A stretch of DNA of 64,000 nt from Coffea arabica (Eukaryota; Streptophyta; Magnoliopsida; Gentianales; Rubiaceae), in the NCBI RefSeq assembly GCF_036785885.1, contig NC_092323.1, forward strand, positions 2,954,501-3,018,500. Direction: 5' to 3'. The notes under the pieces were generated by a model, which made no database searches, had not been told where the DNA came from, and worked only from the letters and a program-made list of their open reading frames with translations. Of the stretch, positions 47,872 through 59,400 are shown in pieces (the stretch's first letter is position 1; each line of letters opens with the position of its first letter). A program made the translations under genes and the position numbers.

Positions 47872-50800
47872 TCATGTCTTGAGATCATCAGACATCGGCG
47901 AAGGTATACAATGCATCGCTAGAATGTCAGCTGTTGCTGCTTTTGCAGATTTAGTCTGGAGAACCACAATCTGCATACAATAAAAAGCCAATGAGGTCCA
48001 TCCACATTAAATAATAATAGGTAAGCACAAAGGCCTCATGCTCCCGATAGTAGCGTGAAACTTGAAATCGAAATAATTTACACAAATTTTCAAGTTCTAA
48101 CCCCTGCTGCATAAAGAAGGGACGGAAGCACAGACAGAGAGAGTATGTGTGTGTCAGAAAGAGAGAGAACCTGGTCATATTCAAGATCGAACTTCAAAAA
48201 TTCTTCATCACAGGCTTCCACCATCGCAGCCAAGATTTTCAGGTTTTTGACGGGTTTTCCGTTGAAAGCCATAACCTATACCAGTCATTGTCAACTAATT
48301 AAGTTCAGAAGTTTGCTTCATTATAGTTTTGAGCCCCTAGCTATAACCAACCTGTGTGTTGACTATTTCCTCATAACCAATGTTGATATCAGCGACAAGC
48401 ACCTGATACACATTTCACAAGGCACCAATCTTTGAGTCCGATCAAAAACAATTTGCAAATGTAGTTTGTATGCAAGAAAGTAAAGATAATTTTACCTGAG
48501 AAACAAGAACAACTTGTTCGTCAACTGACTGTGCCATACCATGCAGATGTTTGTCCAACAATTTAACAGGAGCTTCAAATTCGTATTCTTTACCATACTG
48601 AAAAGAAAGCAACAAAACAAATTTATCAAGGTAGATAAAGGAAAATTCTAAATTTGGATAGTTTCAGAAACAAGGGAGACAAATAACATAGCGAGGATGT
48701 CCGATATTAAATTAGCCACACACCTCTGAACGTAAATATGGGACAGAAACAGCTGTAAAGACAAATCCACCAACAATGTAATAAGAAGGTGGTTTCTCCC
48801 TTATGTGGGCTGGAATAAGCCTTTTATGAGTTGCCAGCTTTATACTGAACTCGAACATCACAGAGTTCCTGAGCACTTTGACTGCAGCACTATCTCCGGT
48901 GTATTTTTGCGAGACAAGATAACTAAAACCAATGCGCTCTCCATGCCTAAAAGGAACTGAAAAGGAAGAGAATGCACACCTAGAGTTAGGAAGGATCAAC
49001 TACAAGTTGTGGAGTAGCCAACATGTACAACAAAAATAGGATTGCAATCTAGAATTTTGTGGAAAAGACGAAGAAGGCAATGGTTGATGGAACCAATTCA
49101 CTTTTGAATTATTCCTCCAAGCAGGTTAGTAAAATGCCACAAAACAAGGAAATGAGTTCCAGATAAAGCGCAATGCTAATAAATATCTGGAGAGACAGAA
49201 AAGAGAATAGCATGTAAAGGACTTGACACCACATAAGAATGAATGCTCTGAGTTATTAAAAAGAAAAGAACAGGAAACCAGTCAAGCTACCCTCAGAAAA
49301 GACTAGAAGTCTCTAAACAACACTAGTAGTTCTCAAAAATGTTGTATTTAGCATGTGTAAAAGCTGTCACCTCTTGAAACCATGATTCTGCAACAATACT
49401 GAGAACTGCAGAATTCCAGCATAGTTCATCTGGATATACATACATATTAACTGCTCACATATGTGAAGCTATGCTTGACTAAAATAAACACTCAAATGCT
49501 TATCCAAACACTTCAAGAAAAGGACATGAGAAGAAAAATAACACAGCAAACTTTATGCAGTACATTATATACTACTACAAAAAAGACCGTCTCATGAGTT
49601 GGATTGGTCATTATTTGCAAAAAAAAAAAAAAATTCTTGCGTCACAAACACATTTTCCAACCACCTATTTTATTTTCCCAACTATCCTTTTATCTCATAT
49701 ACATCACATCACAAAAAGTGCTAAACTAATTATTCCAAAAATTTTTCGAAATAATCTTCTATCCAAACACACTCTACTATTCAAGTTTAGATGATGCAAA
49801 TAAAAATGACTGGCAAATTTCCAACTCAATCTTCTGCAAACAATAGGCCACTGAAAGATCATAGCTAATGAAACTAAAGTTTTGGCATCTATTAGTCATG
49901 ACAATAGGTGGTAATTAAGGCTTGCCTGTTCCATCATTTGCAATATTCACCCCATCAAAGCTGATAATGACATCAGAAGGCTTCAAAACATGAGATTCTG
50001 GAGCAGTGGGCTCAATTCTTCGTATGCGTACACCCTTTTGGTTAGATGTCATGCCCATTGCCATGCGCAGATCAGGATTTTCCATCTTCTGCCACTCAAC
50101 CCCAAGCACAGGAAATCCTGGAATGTTGTCAATGTCCATAATGAGGCAAAGAGAAGCAATTACCTCACAGGCTCTGGAAAAGACAGCAATATAATATATG
50201 AAACATAGAATAACATTTTTGGACCTGCTACCTGTATATGCCCCATTCTTTTGGTAATCTTGAATGAAATGCATGATTACTGGTGTTGGTATCACGTAAC
50301 CAATATTCTCGACATCCTCATATTTGAGAGACTGAAATGCAATACCCACGCATTTGCCCTTATCACTAAAGGCAGGGCCACCTGAATTACCAGAGTTTAT
50401 GGCAGCATCAATCTGTAAAATCACCCTATCAGAAATTACAACAAGAAAAACCATAAAACAACATAACCAACAGAAGTTTCAGAATCCTGGAGTGAGGAGG
50501 AACGAAGAGGTTGAATCATGACCTGCAGTCCAAGAAGCTCAGTAGACCCATGAACGTAAGAAAGAATTTCCAAGCGCGAAACAACTCCACTTGTCACTGA
50601 GATTGTATCGCCCCCTATAGGGTAACCGACAACAGTCACAGCATCTTGCAATGCAGGTAAATCTCCAAATTCAACTGGTGTAACTCCTTCCCAGAATTCA
50701 TCATCGCTCACAGTCAGCATAGCTACCTCATCACAATTCAAAGCACAGGTAAGTCCCAAAAGGAATTGGAAATCCAACTACATTAGTCCCTCCCCCCGAA

Positions 50801-51636
50801 TGGGCTTTTCCTTGCCTCTTTTTTTCAATCAACAATCATGCAAGCTAAGTTAAATTTGTCGTCGAGATTACTCTTCTAAATCAAGAAACTGAATAATTGT
50901 AATTAAAAGCTGATGCTCCAATAAAGAATGCCAACCAATGATGAATCACCTTCACAGTAGCTAGTTAGTGCACATATGCAATTGCGAATTTGGTAACACA
51001 AAATTCTCCCCCCAAACACAGAATAAATAAACAAGAAATACCGATGTCGCATTCGTTGCCAATAGCAAGGACGGTAGCCAAGTATTTAGTATCAGAACCG
51101 CGTTTCTTAAGCTTGACTTGAGTGTGATGCTCCACAGAGTGAGCATTGGTGAGGACTCTCCGGCCTCCAATGATGAACCCACTGCTGCTGGAGCTGTACT
51201 GCCGCTTCCTCTGCCATGGCAGCGAGAAATTCGGCTCAGTGTGCACGCAGAAGACCTTCACCACAGCGTCCATCGACGGCACGGCCTTAGCCGCCGAGTG
51301 GACCACCTCCGCCGCATGCCTGGGGTCGCCGGTGGGAGCAGCCGCGAAAGCCAGAAACTCCCCTTCCCCTCCGCCGCCATTGATGTGAGCATGATCAGGC
51401 AACCTCGAGCCCCGTCTCTCCGGTGATGCTCCACCATCGTTCTTGGGGTCCTCAACTTGTTTCTTGGGACGGCCGCGGCCCCGGCGTAGGGTAGGAGGTT
51501 CTTGGCTGGTTGCTTCGGAAGTAGGGTTTGGAGGTATTCCGCCGTCGTACACGGCGGCGGTGGAAGTAGTGGTGTTGGCGTTCTGAGCAATGGAATTTTT
51601 GGGTTTTCGGCCTCTTTTCCTCTTTAAGCCTGCCAT
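47872..51636 (-). CDS. DEG9: DEG9-type nuclear serine protease
   Basis: Nine exons: 51636-51042, 50722-50523, 50412-50232, 50117-49926, 48956-48724, 48597-48496, 48402-48352, 48275-48171, 47970-47872. They join in frame to 585 residues. It is an ATP-independent Deg/HtrA protease; Arabidopsis DEG9 is nuclear/nucleolar and degrades the cytokinin regulator ARR4. The triad is His166 ([10 protein letters not shown]), Asp197 (ECDIAML) and Ser275 ([10 protein letters not shown]), followed by a PDZ-like part ([20 protein letters not shown]) and a long conserved C-terminal region. The N-terminus is basic (KRKRGRKPK) and has an AT-hook-like RRGRGRPKK. The intron after 49926 begins with GC instead of GT; exon continuity (GT then [10 protein letters not shown]) and an AGGCAAG-like donor support this. 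Length matches the family. Confidence 0.95.
49640..49785. repeat. MITE-like fragment in DEG9 intron 4
   Basis: It is related to about 780-935 (shared CATCACATCACAAAAAGTGCT-like core and a TCTATCCAAACACAC end). It lies in the 969-bp intron between exons ending at 49926 and starting at 48956. Probably one arm of a hAT-type MITE. Confidence 0.55.
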
Positions 51637-52463
51637 TGCAACGGAAAACTACTAGCACAAGTGCAGTATAACCCAAGTCGATTTAAACCGAAAAGCTTAA
51701 TAGTACCAATCCTAATTTAGTAGTAGCAGTACTGTAATAAGAAGGTTGATGACTGATGGTGAAGAAGGGCCTTTGTTTTGGCGACGAGAAGCAGAAAAAG
51801 CTGAAAGAGGCGAAAGTACGTAATAGGATTTGGGCCCGCTAAGCCGTAGGTTAATTGGGCTCACAAATGAGTTCCTTCACTTTACCCAGACCTTAGGCCT
51901 GATGTTATGATTTGACGTGTGACTCCACCGCGTCGACCGTGGACTGGACCTTTTGACGTTTTCTGTATGGGCCTAAATTCGTTATTTATTTATATATGTC
52001 CTTCTTGTCACTATCTGGCCTCGATCTTCAGGGAATGGGGAGTGGTTGGGGGTAGGGGCGGGGAAGAGGAAGAGGGCTAATTTCTTGGATTATTGCTGAG
52101 AAAATAAAAAATCGAAACAATGTTATTCTAAGATGCGTATGATATGAAACCATACCTGTCGAGATTAGTCAGTCCGACAGGAAAGAGAACAAAAAAAATT
52201 TTTTAAGTGTTGGGCTGCTGACTGACGAAGCACAGCAACAAAGAAATATATATTTTTTCAAATGCAGTAAGTGTGACAGCAAAATTTTTTTAAAAATATG
52301 ATGGCCATTGTGCGCATCTTTGATTCCTTGTTTGCCGCTTGATTCCTTTGAGCGCATCTTTTAAATATGAATCATATGATGGCCTTTGTGGGCAGCTTCG
52401 AGGAAATTCACTTTTCCATTTCCGAAATTTCCAAGTTCTGCAGATATTATGGTATATTTTATC

Positions 52464-52469
<6 letters not shown>

Positions 52470-52504
<35 letters not shown>
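52470..52504. repeat. (AT)n microsatellite
   Basis: About 17 uninterrupted TA units. Confidence 0.9.
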
Positions 52505-52509
<5 letters not shown>

Positions 52510-53648
52510 CTCGGAACATGTTCCAACTCAAACCCTTAGAACCCGAGTCGGCACACCAAACTAAAAGAGTGCTCCACGTTCCCACTAGCGACCTTGGACA
52601 GCCACGGGTTCAAGTCCAAGATAATTCAATATATTATTGTTATCATGATTTTTGACAAGATTCCGCAGATATTGTGGCCATTGGTGCTTATCATCTGGTG
52701 GTCCATTTAATGCATCTTTCATATATTATTTGTTTGTGTCTACATCCTCGACAAGTTTGAATACTTAGTGTTGCCCAAAATTGTTCCTTTACCGATTGAG
52801 ATAATCTCAAAAACCTCCCTTGAGATTTTTTAAAAAAATCACTTGACACGTTTAAAGTTTTAAAATATCACTTATCTCCCCTAATAATTATAAAAAGATT
52901 ACATTAACTCTAACTTGACACTTAATTCACATATCAAATAAATTGAGTTCAAAATTTTTTTTTTAAAAAAGAAATGAAAGTTACTTTATTCTCTTTTCTC
53001 TTTCTCCATCATTCTCTCTTACTCATTGTTTGGATAACTATGCAATATTTTATTTGTAAATTATAATAAATTAAATTTTATTTATCTTTTATTTTTTATG
53101 GTTGTGATAAAGTGTGGGAATAATTTTGTCCAACAACTATACGACCCTATTTCACATATTTAGAACAATTATCGACTAAATGGTCACAAATTTACTGATT
53201 AAGTTATTTAGTGATCAATTATTTAAAAAATAATTTAATAACTAAAATATGATCCGATCAATAGTACGGTGATCAGTTGAGTGTTTTGCCCAACAAAAAG
53301 AAGATGACTAGGATCGAACGTGGGCTATTGGAGAGAGAAGACAGATTGGCTGACGGACTTGTCAGCATTTAAAATTTTTTTTTCTTTGCTGTCGGGGACT
53401 GAATAAGCCCGACAGCCGGACTTTTTCAAGTTTCAACGTTATTACACTGTCAACGTTTTCTAGATGTCAGAATAATATAAAGGCTTCAATTTGTATCTTT
53501 CAAGCAGACAGGTTGATTTGTTTTTATGAAGAAGAAGCGGCAGCCAATAAAGTTTCTTTGACACATTGGGCAGCCGATAAAATACCGGAAGCTTATGCCG
53601 AAGAGCAGCCAAACGGGAAGTGAACGCTTAATTTGGAGCAAACATTAT

Positions 53649-54758
53649 GGATAATTTTAGAAACCTCTATTGACGTTTTGTAATAATATCACTTAATACC
53701 TCTAAACTTTAAAAAATTACTTGCCTCCCTATTTTTAACTATTTGTAACAATATCAACCCGTTTCAAATATATAGTATTTAAAAACTCATTAGTGGATAG
53801 AAAATATATTTTCATTCCAATATTACTCTTTTTGTGAATTATTTTAGTTTCATAACAAATCAAGTTAATCCCTCAACTTTTGAAAGCTTGGATGATATAA
53901 TTTTTTAATTAGGAATTACAGAGTGTTAATAAGGTTGAAAGACCTATTAATAATTTTCATGTCATTCGTCTACACAATAAATATAATAGATATTCTAAAT
54001 AAATTAGAAAATCGACGAAATTTATCTGCGAGTATTACAATGAAGAAAATAACATTTTGTATCTTAAAGATACCTCAATTAAGTTACTTAATATATAGTT
54101 AAGAATTTATCTTTTTCAAGTTTTCAAGCCATTAATCTAGACAAGAAATAGAAAATTTAAAAACTATTTACACAATTCATAAAATCCTTAAATTCATCTA
54201 CAAAGCACTTTTGAATTAAAAAATAATTGTTGTCTTTGGAAAAAAAAAACTCAAATGGGTCGGTAAGTGTAAACGCTCTACCTCTCTCTTTTTTTTTGGT
54301 TTTCAAGCCATCGATCTAAACAAGAAATTTTAAAATTTCTAAAAACGTGAAAATGTCGTCAAATTGATCGAAAGTACTTCACAATAGCAACAAAGGAATA
54401 ATATTTTTTTGGCTTGAAAACACTTTGAATAGAGTCTTACGACTTTTTTTTTTATTTTGTAAGTTAAAATACCTAATGTTATATTGTGTCGGTCAAAATT
54501 ATACATTTGTATAGTTTGCCTCTATTTTCAACATTTTATTGTGTGCTTTCAATTTTAGAAAAGAACTAGGACAACAATGGACACTTTTGAAATAAAAACG
54601 TCTTCTCTATCAAAAAATGAGTTTTTAAATAGTAATATATTTTAAAATGGGTTAACCATTTGTTATAAAAAGTTAAAAGTATGGAAGACAATTTTTTTAA
54701 AGTTAAGGGGTGTTAAGTGAAATAGTCAAAGACCTCAAGGGAGGTTTCTAAATTATCC
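53649..54758. mobile_element. Inverted-repeat element, GGATAATTT family copy
   Basis: The left end GGATAATTTTAGAAACCTC and the right end, reverse complemented as GGATAATTTAGAAACCTCC, are inverted repeats that remain recognisable for about 110 bp (both continue to a TAACNNTTTRTAACAA-like block). It is the same family as 58169-59271. No clear target duplication. A related solo left arm sits at about 52800-52930. Confidence 0.7.
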
Positions 54759-56123
54759 TAAAAAACTATGAAAGTATTAATAAATTTTCAGATCTACAAA
54801 TACTCTGATACACGAATTTGAAAAGTAAAACGTAGCGTCGTGATATTAACACAGTCTACATGTGGGAAATATATTTAACACTTGGCATGTGCTGTACCTA
54901 CCGTAATTGGATTCTCACGAGAAATTTCATACTTGGACATTTCGTCCTCTTGCGAGAAGAAAGCATCGCAGTCCACAGCGATCTTTATTAATATTTGAAA
55001 TAAGAAATCAATAGCGTAACGGAAACGTTAAAGATTGAATTAAAATTTTTCTCTCTAGACTGCATCCTATTCTTAAATTAACATTTGGATTCACCCAAGA
55101 AATTCCGCAATATCGCAGTCCACAGCCGATCATTATTACATTTGAAATAAGAAAACGATAGCGTAATGCCGTAATGGGATTGAATTGAAAACAATAATAT
55201 TATATCTCTCTGGACTATATCCGTATGTTTGGATATGCTCAACCAAAGGACGTTCAATTTGGTTGATGGCATGGCAAGCGAAAAATCGCAACGGATCTTC
55301 TGTCCTACATTCTGTGTCACTCTCGTTCCATTTTTTTATTATATTGCTATTTTTTTCTACATAAATATCATGTTTTAATTCTTTTTTGTTTCCTTAAAAT
55401 CCAATAACTATTCATTGAATAAAAATTAAATATAACAGTTTCAAAAAAGTAATATATAATAGGAAATTAGAAAATAAAGCAGAAAATTCATAAAAAATCT
55501 CATTTTTTATGTATTTTAATTTTTTGAGTTTGTTAAATTTTTTGTATTACTTAGTTAATGGTTATTGGATCTTAAGAAAATAAAAAAGAACTAAAATATG
55601 ATATTTATATAAGACAAATAGTAATATAATGAGACAGGGAGTAACACAGGATGTGGGACAGAAAATCCGTTACCGCGAAAAAAGCATAAAAATTTGACAA
55701 AAACCGGGGCGGCGAAGATCCTCGAAGTGTGCTAGACATACAACAGCACAGCAGCCGTCCATTCCACCCAAGTATGAGGTGGGGTGTAAAATTAAACCAC
55801 TCTCTATCTCTGCAGTAATTGGCGATTGGTAAGTAACACAAATAAGATAAGACAAGCGTCTGCGAAGTCGCATTATTCAGTTTTGAAAGAAATCTTTTAT
55901 TTAAATCTGCCAAATTTGCGTTTGTGACTATTCAGTTTCTGTGTCATTAACGTTTGAAAATTGAACAATCAAATTCAGACAGCAGAACTATCTATTCCTA
56001 AAGTAGTTGACCACCGTGAGAATTTTAAAATTATACTTGAACGTAGATTAAAAAATCAAATCTCTTTATCTACATTTTAAAATCTAGCTTTTTCTGAAAA
56101 AAAAAAAAAAAAAAAAATTTCTT

Positions 56124-56288
56124 GGTTGGCTATAACGTACATGTACTTTTTGACTAGTGATTTTGAGGGAGTAAAAGAAAAGATAGATTTGTAGTCCTAT
56201 CCTGGAGCCCCTAGATTGGCTAAAACATACATATAGTTTTTGACTAGTCACTGAGGGAGTTAATTAAACTGTAAAAGTCAAGATAGAT
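56124..56288 (+). promoter_or_regulatory. Duplicated promoter module with W-boxes
   Basis: Two diverged copies (about 56124-56189 and 56214-56288) share TTGGCTAWAACRTACAT, TTTTTGACTAGT, GAGGGAGT and AAGATAGATT. Each holds a TTGAC core followed by T (56150-56155 and 56240-56245), the W-box bound by WRKY factors. They lie 215-310 bp upstream of the alpha-dioxygenase ATG, which suits its known pathogen induction. Confidence 0.65.
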
Positions 56289-56364
56289 TACCAATGCCGT
56301 GAGGCCCGTGAGTCCGTGACCTGCATTCCAAGCAGCCAATCGGCAGGCCAGGGTCCGTGGATGT

Positions 56365-56372
56365 TATAAATA
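56365..56372 (+). promoter_or_regulatory. TATA box of the alpha-dioxygenase gene
   Basis: TATAAATA, 96 bp upstream of the ATG, in the expected position for a leader of about 60 nt. Confidence 0.75.
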
Positions 56373-56460
56373 GATCACCATCGATGCGCATTTTCTTCTT
56401 CTCATATAACATAACAGGGAGATCGATCCGTAGTTAAGCTCAAAAATCGATCGAACAAGT

Positions 56461-59400
56461 ATGGCTACACTAGTAGCTAATTCTGTTAAGGCCGTCTTGG
56501 TGGCCCCTTTTCATAACTTCATCCACAAAGATTTCCATGAAGTTGTAAAGCGGATGACTCTCGTTGACAAGCTTCTCTTTCTCGTAATAATTAGTTCTCT
56601 TGCTTATTCCTCCTCCACACAATCCTTTATCAGTTTACGAGCCATTATTATTATTATTGTTAAACTTTATCAATTCACTTGAACTACGATTTCTATTTGT
56701 GTGATGAAATCATAAGTGATGAGGTTCATTCATTTATCATTAATGTTAAACTGTTTTAACACACATTAGATGATGAACTAGCTGCTACTTCATTCACTTT
56801 AATGTTTGGTCCTTGACATGATGCAGATCATTCACTTCGTGGACAAGCTGGGAATTTGGCATCGTTTGCCGGTGTTCCTGGGGCTAATATATCTGGGCAT
56901 TCGTCGCCACCTGCATCAGGAATACAATTTGTTCAACGTTGGCAAAACGCCAACAGGTGTTCGATTCAACCCGGCTGATTTTCCTTTTAGGACGGCCGAC
57001 GGAGAGTTTAATGATCCCTTCAACGAAGGTGCTGGTAGCGAAGATTCCTTCTTTGGGAGGAACGTTCTTCCCGTTGACCAGCGTAACAAGGTATATATAT
57101 TCAAGTATATATTGCTTGCTTCTTCAATTACTTGTTTGCTGGCAAATGTTTTGGAACTAACAAGAGGCTACGAAATACGGAGCTCCTGAGGCAGATCCAT
57201 GTAGTCTTCGCACCAAATCTCGAAATCCGTATTCTTGCCTCTGCAATTTCATGCATTGGCAAGTGGAAATGATTTACTTCTATAAGAATTGCTTGAGCAG
57301 CTTCATTCTCATATTTCTTCGTAGAGAACACAGTGCTCAATAAATCATGTTTAATTTTCAGTCATAAAAAAAACCCAGAATATTTAGCTTCCTAGTTACG
57401 ATTCTTATGATTTCTATTGGGAGCCATAACCATTTAATCGTGTCTTTTTCCATTTTCTGCAAAAGCAAGTTTCCTTGAGCATTGATTAGCTCTAATTGCA
57501 GAAACATTTTGTTTACGTCAATAAATGTTAAATATATATATGCATGATGCAGTTATTGAAGCCGAATCCTATGGTGGTCGCAACCAAGCTTCTAGCACGT
57601 AGAAATCTCAAAGATACGGGGAAGCAATTCAACATGATCGCAGCTTCCTGGATACAATTCATGATACACGACTGGATCGACCACTTAGAAGATACCCAAC
57701 AGGTCCTGCTCAACACACACACACACACACATACTTGTATATAAATAAAAAATGGGCATATATATATTATATACTTATACTAGCTGGTACTAGTAAACTT
57801 CTTTGTTGGACGGCATTAATTTGATGGCGCACGACGTCTGTTTGTGTTTATCTGTTTAAGTATATATTACTCCTATATAATTTGATAACGTTGGCGGTGG
57901 GCCATATCGCTAATATCAAAGTTGAAATGTCGGGTTCAGATTGAACTTACTGCACCGGCTGAAATCGCAAGCCAGTGCCCTCTCAAGTCTTTCAAGTTTT
58001 ATAAGACGAAGGAGGTTCCTACAGGCTTCTACGAGATTAAGACCGGTCACTTGAACCGCAGAACACCTTGGTGGTAAGAAATTTCAGTATAGTCAACAGC
58101 AAAGCCAAGCTTCTTCTTAATTATCTTTTTGAATTAGGATGCATGTGTTAATATATAGTTTAATACTAGGGATAATTTCAGAAACTTCCCTTGAGGTTAT
58201 TAACGATTTTGTTTAGTTGCCTCAAACTTTTAAAAATTACACCTACCTTCTTATCATTTAAAATGACAATACTGTTCTTAAATATTTTACTCCCTCCGTC
58301 CCATTTATTTAGTCATGTTTGGGGAATCCAACTTTTTAAAAATAGTGGTTTGATTGTGATATTTGTCATTCTCTTTCCAATTTTACTTCCATAAATTCAA
58401 AATTTAAATTTGAATGGTAACTTATGCATATAGTTAGAAAGAAGAGCTATATTGAAAAGAGAGACTAAAAGGTGTTTTGACTTTTTTTAACATGATAATT
58501 GTTTCGGGATATTCCAAAACGGAAAGTATGACATTTTTAATGGGACAGAAGGAGTAATGAAATTCCTTTATTTGGTATGCTTATACTTAGAATGACTTTT
58601 AAAATTATTTTTTCATTCTTTTTCCTTCTTATTCCTTTTTTTTTTTTTTGCCAATAAAACTATACCACTGTTTCCTCTAGTTTCTATTGTAATCAAATGT
58701 CGAACTAGTAATTTTTTTGATAAGTTAACTTATATATAATCTAATGTTTTTGCTGATCTTTATTTTCTATTTTTCAGTATTAAAGTTAACAATAAATCAA
58801 AAAGGAAATGGCTCCAAACCATTACTAAATAATGATAATCCCACTACTCGAAAAATTCATAAATTTTAAATGAATTATTTCAACATTTTCTTTTCTATCT
58901 TATAAATCTAAATTCGTAATAAATACCATCAAAAGTACCTTATCATAGTGATAAATTTATTATTGTAGTTGTTTATCAAATAGTAGGTGTGGACATGAAA
59001 ATTTGGCATAGTTGTTTATCATAGTGATAAAATATGGCACATTTGCCTTATAATTATACTAGATCATCTTATAATTGTATAGAAAAATAAATTAAAACTC
59101 ATTATACAAGGGTATTTTTGGATATTTATTTAAAAATTTGACCAAGTCAATATTATTTTAAGATTTTGTTACTAAAACTATGAAATCAAGAGAGTTAAGT
59201 GTAATTTTTCAAACCTCAGGAGAGTTTAGTGAAATTGTTAGAAACCTCCCTGAGGTTTCTGAAAATATCCCTTAATGCTACCATAAGCTGAGTATGAATT
59301 AATTGAGTGGTGCTGGTGCATGCATGTACTGCGCGTGTAAACTGTTAGGGATGCGAGTGCTATTTACGGGAGTGACGAGAAGAGCCTGAAACAAGTGAGG

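Larger units (their letters stand above)
51637..56123. other. Intergenic between divergent DEG9 and alpha-dioxygenase genes
   Basis: About 4.5 kb without a supported gene. 51637-51850 is the DEG9 promoter. A pure (AT)n microsatellite lies at about 52470-52504. A solo element arm starts at about 52800 and a fuller copy spans 53649-54758, both of the GGATAATTTnAGAAACCTCC family. 54780-56120 shows nothing definite. Two short similar stretches at 54955-55035 and 55105-55165 (GCAGTCCACAGC and GATAGCGTAAY) are an imperfect local duplication. Confidence 0.5.

Noticed and set aside
51118-51426. Plus-strand open frames opposite DEG9 exon 1
   Set aside because: They are shadows of a GC-rich coding exon on the other strand.
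52555-52640. A GGGTTCAAGTCC stretch resembling the T-arm (B box) of a tRNA or SINE
   Set aside because: No matching A box, acceptor stem or anticodon arm could be fitted, and no SINE tail was found.
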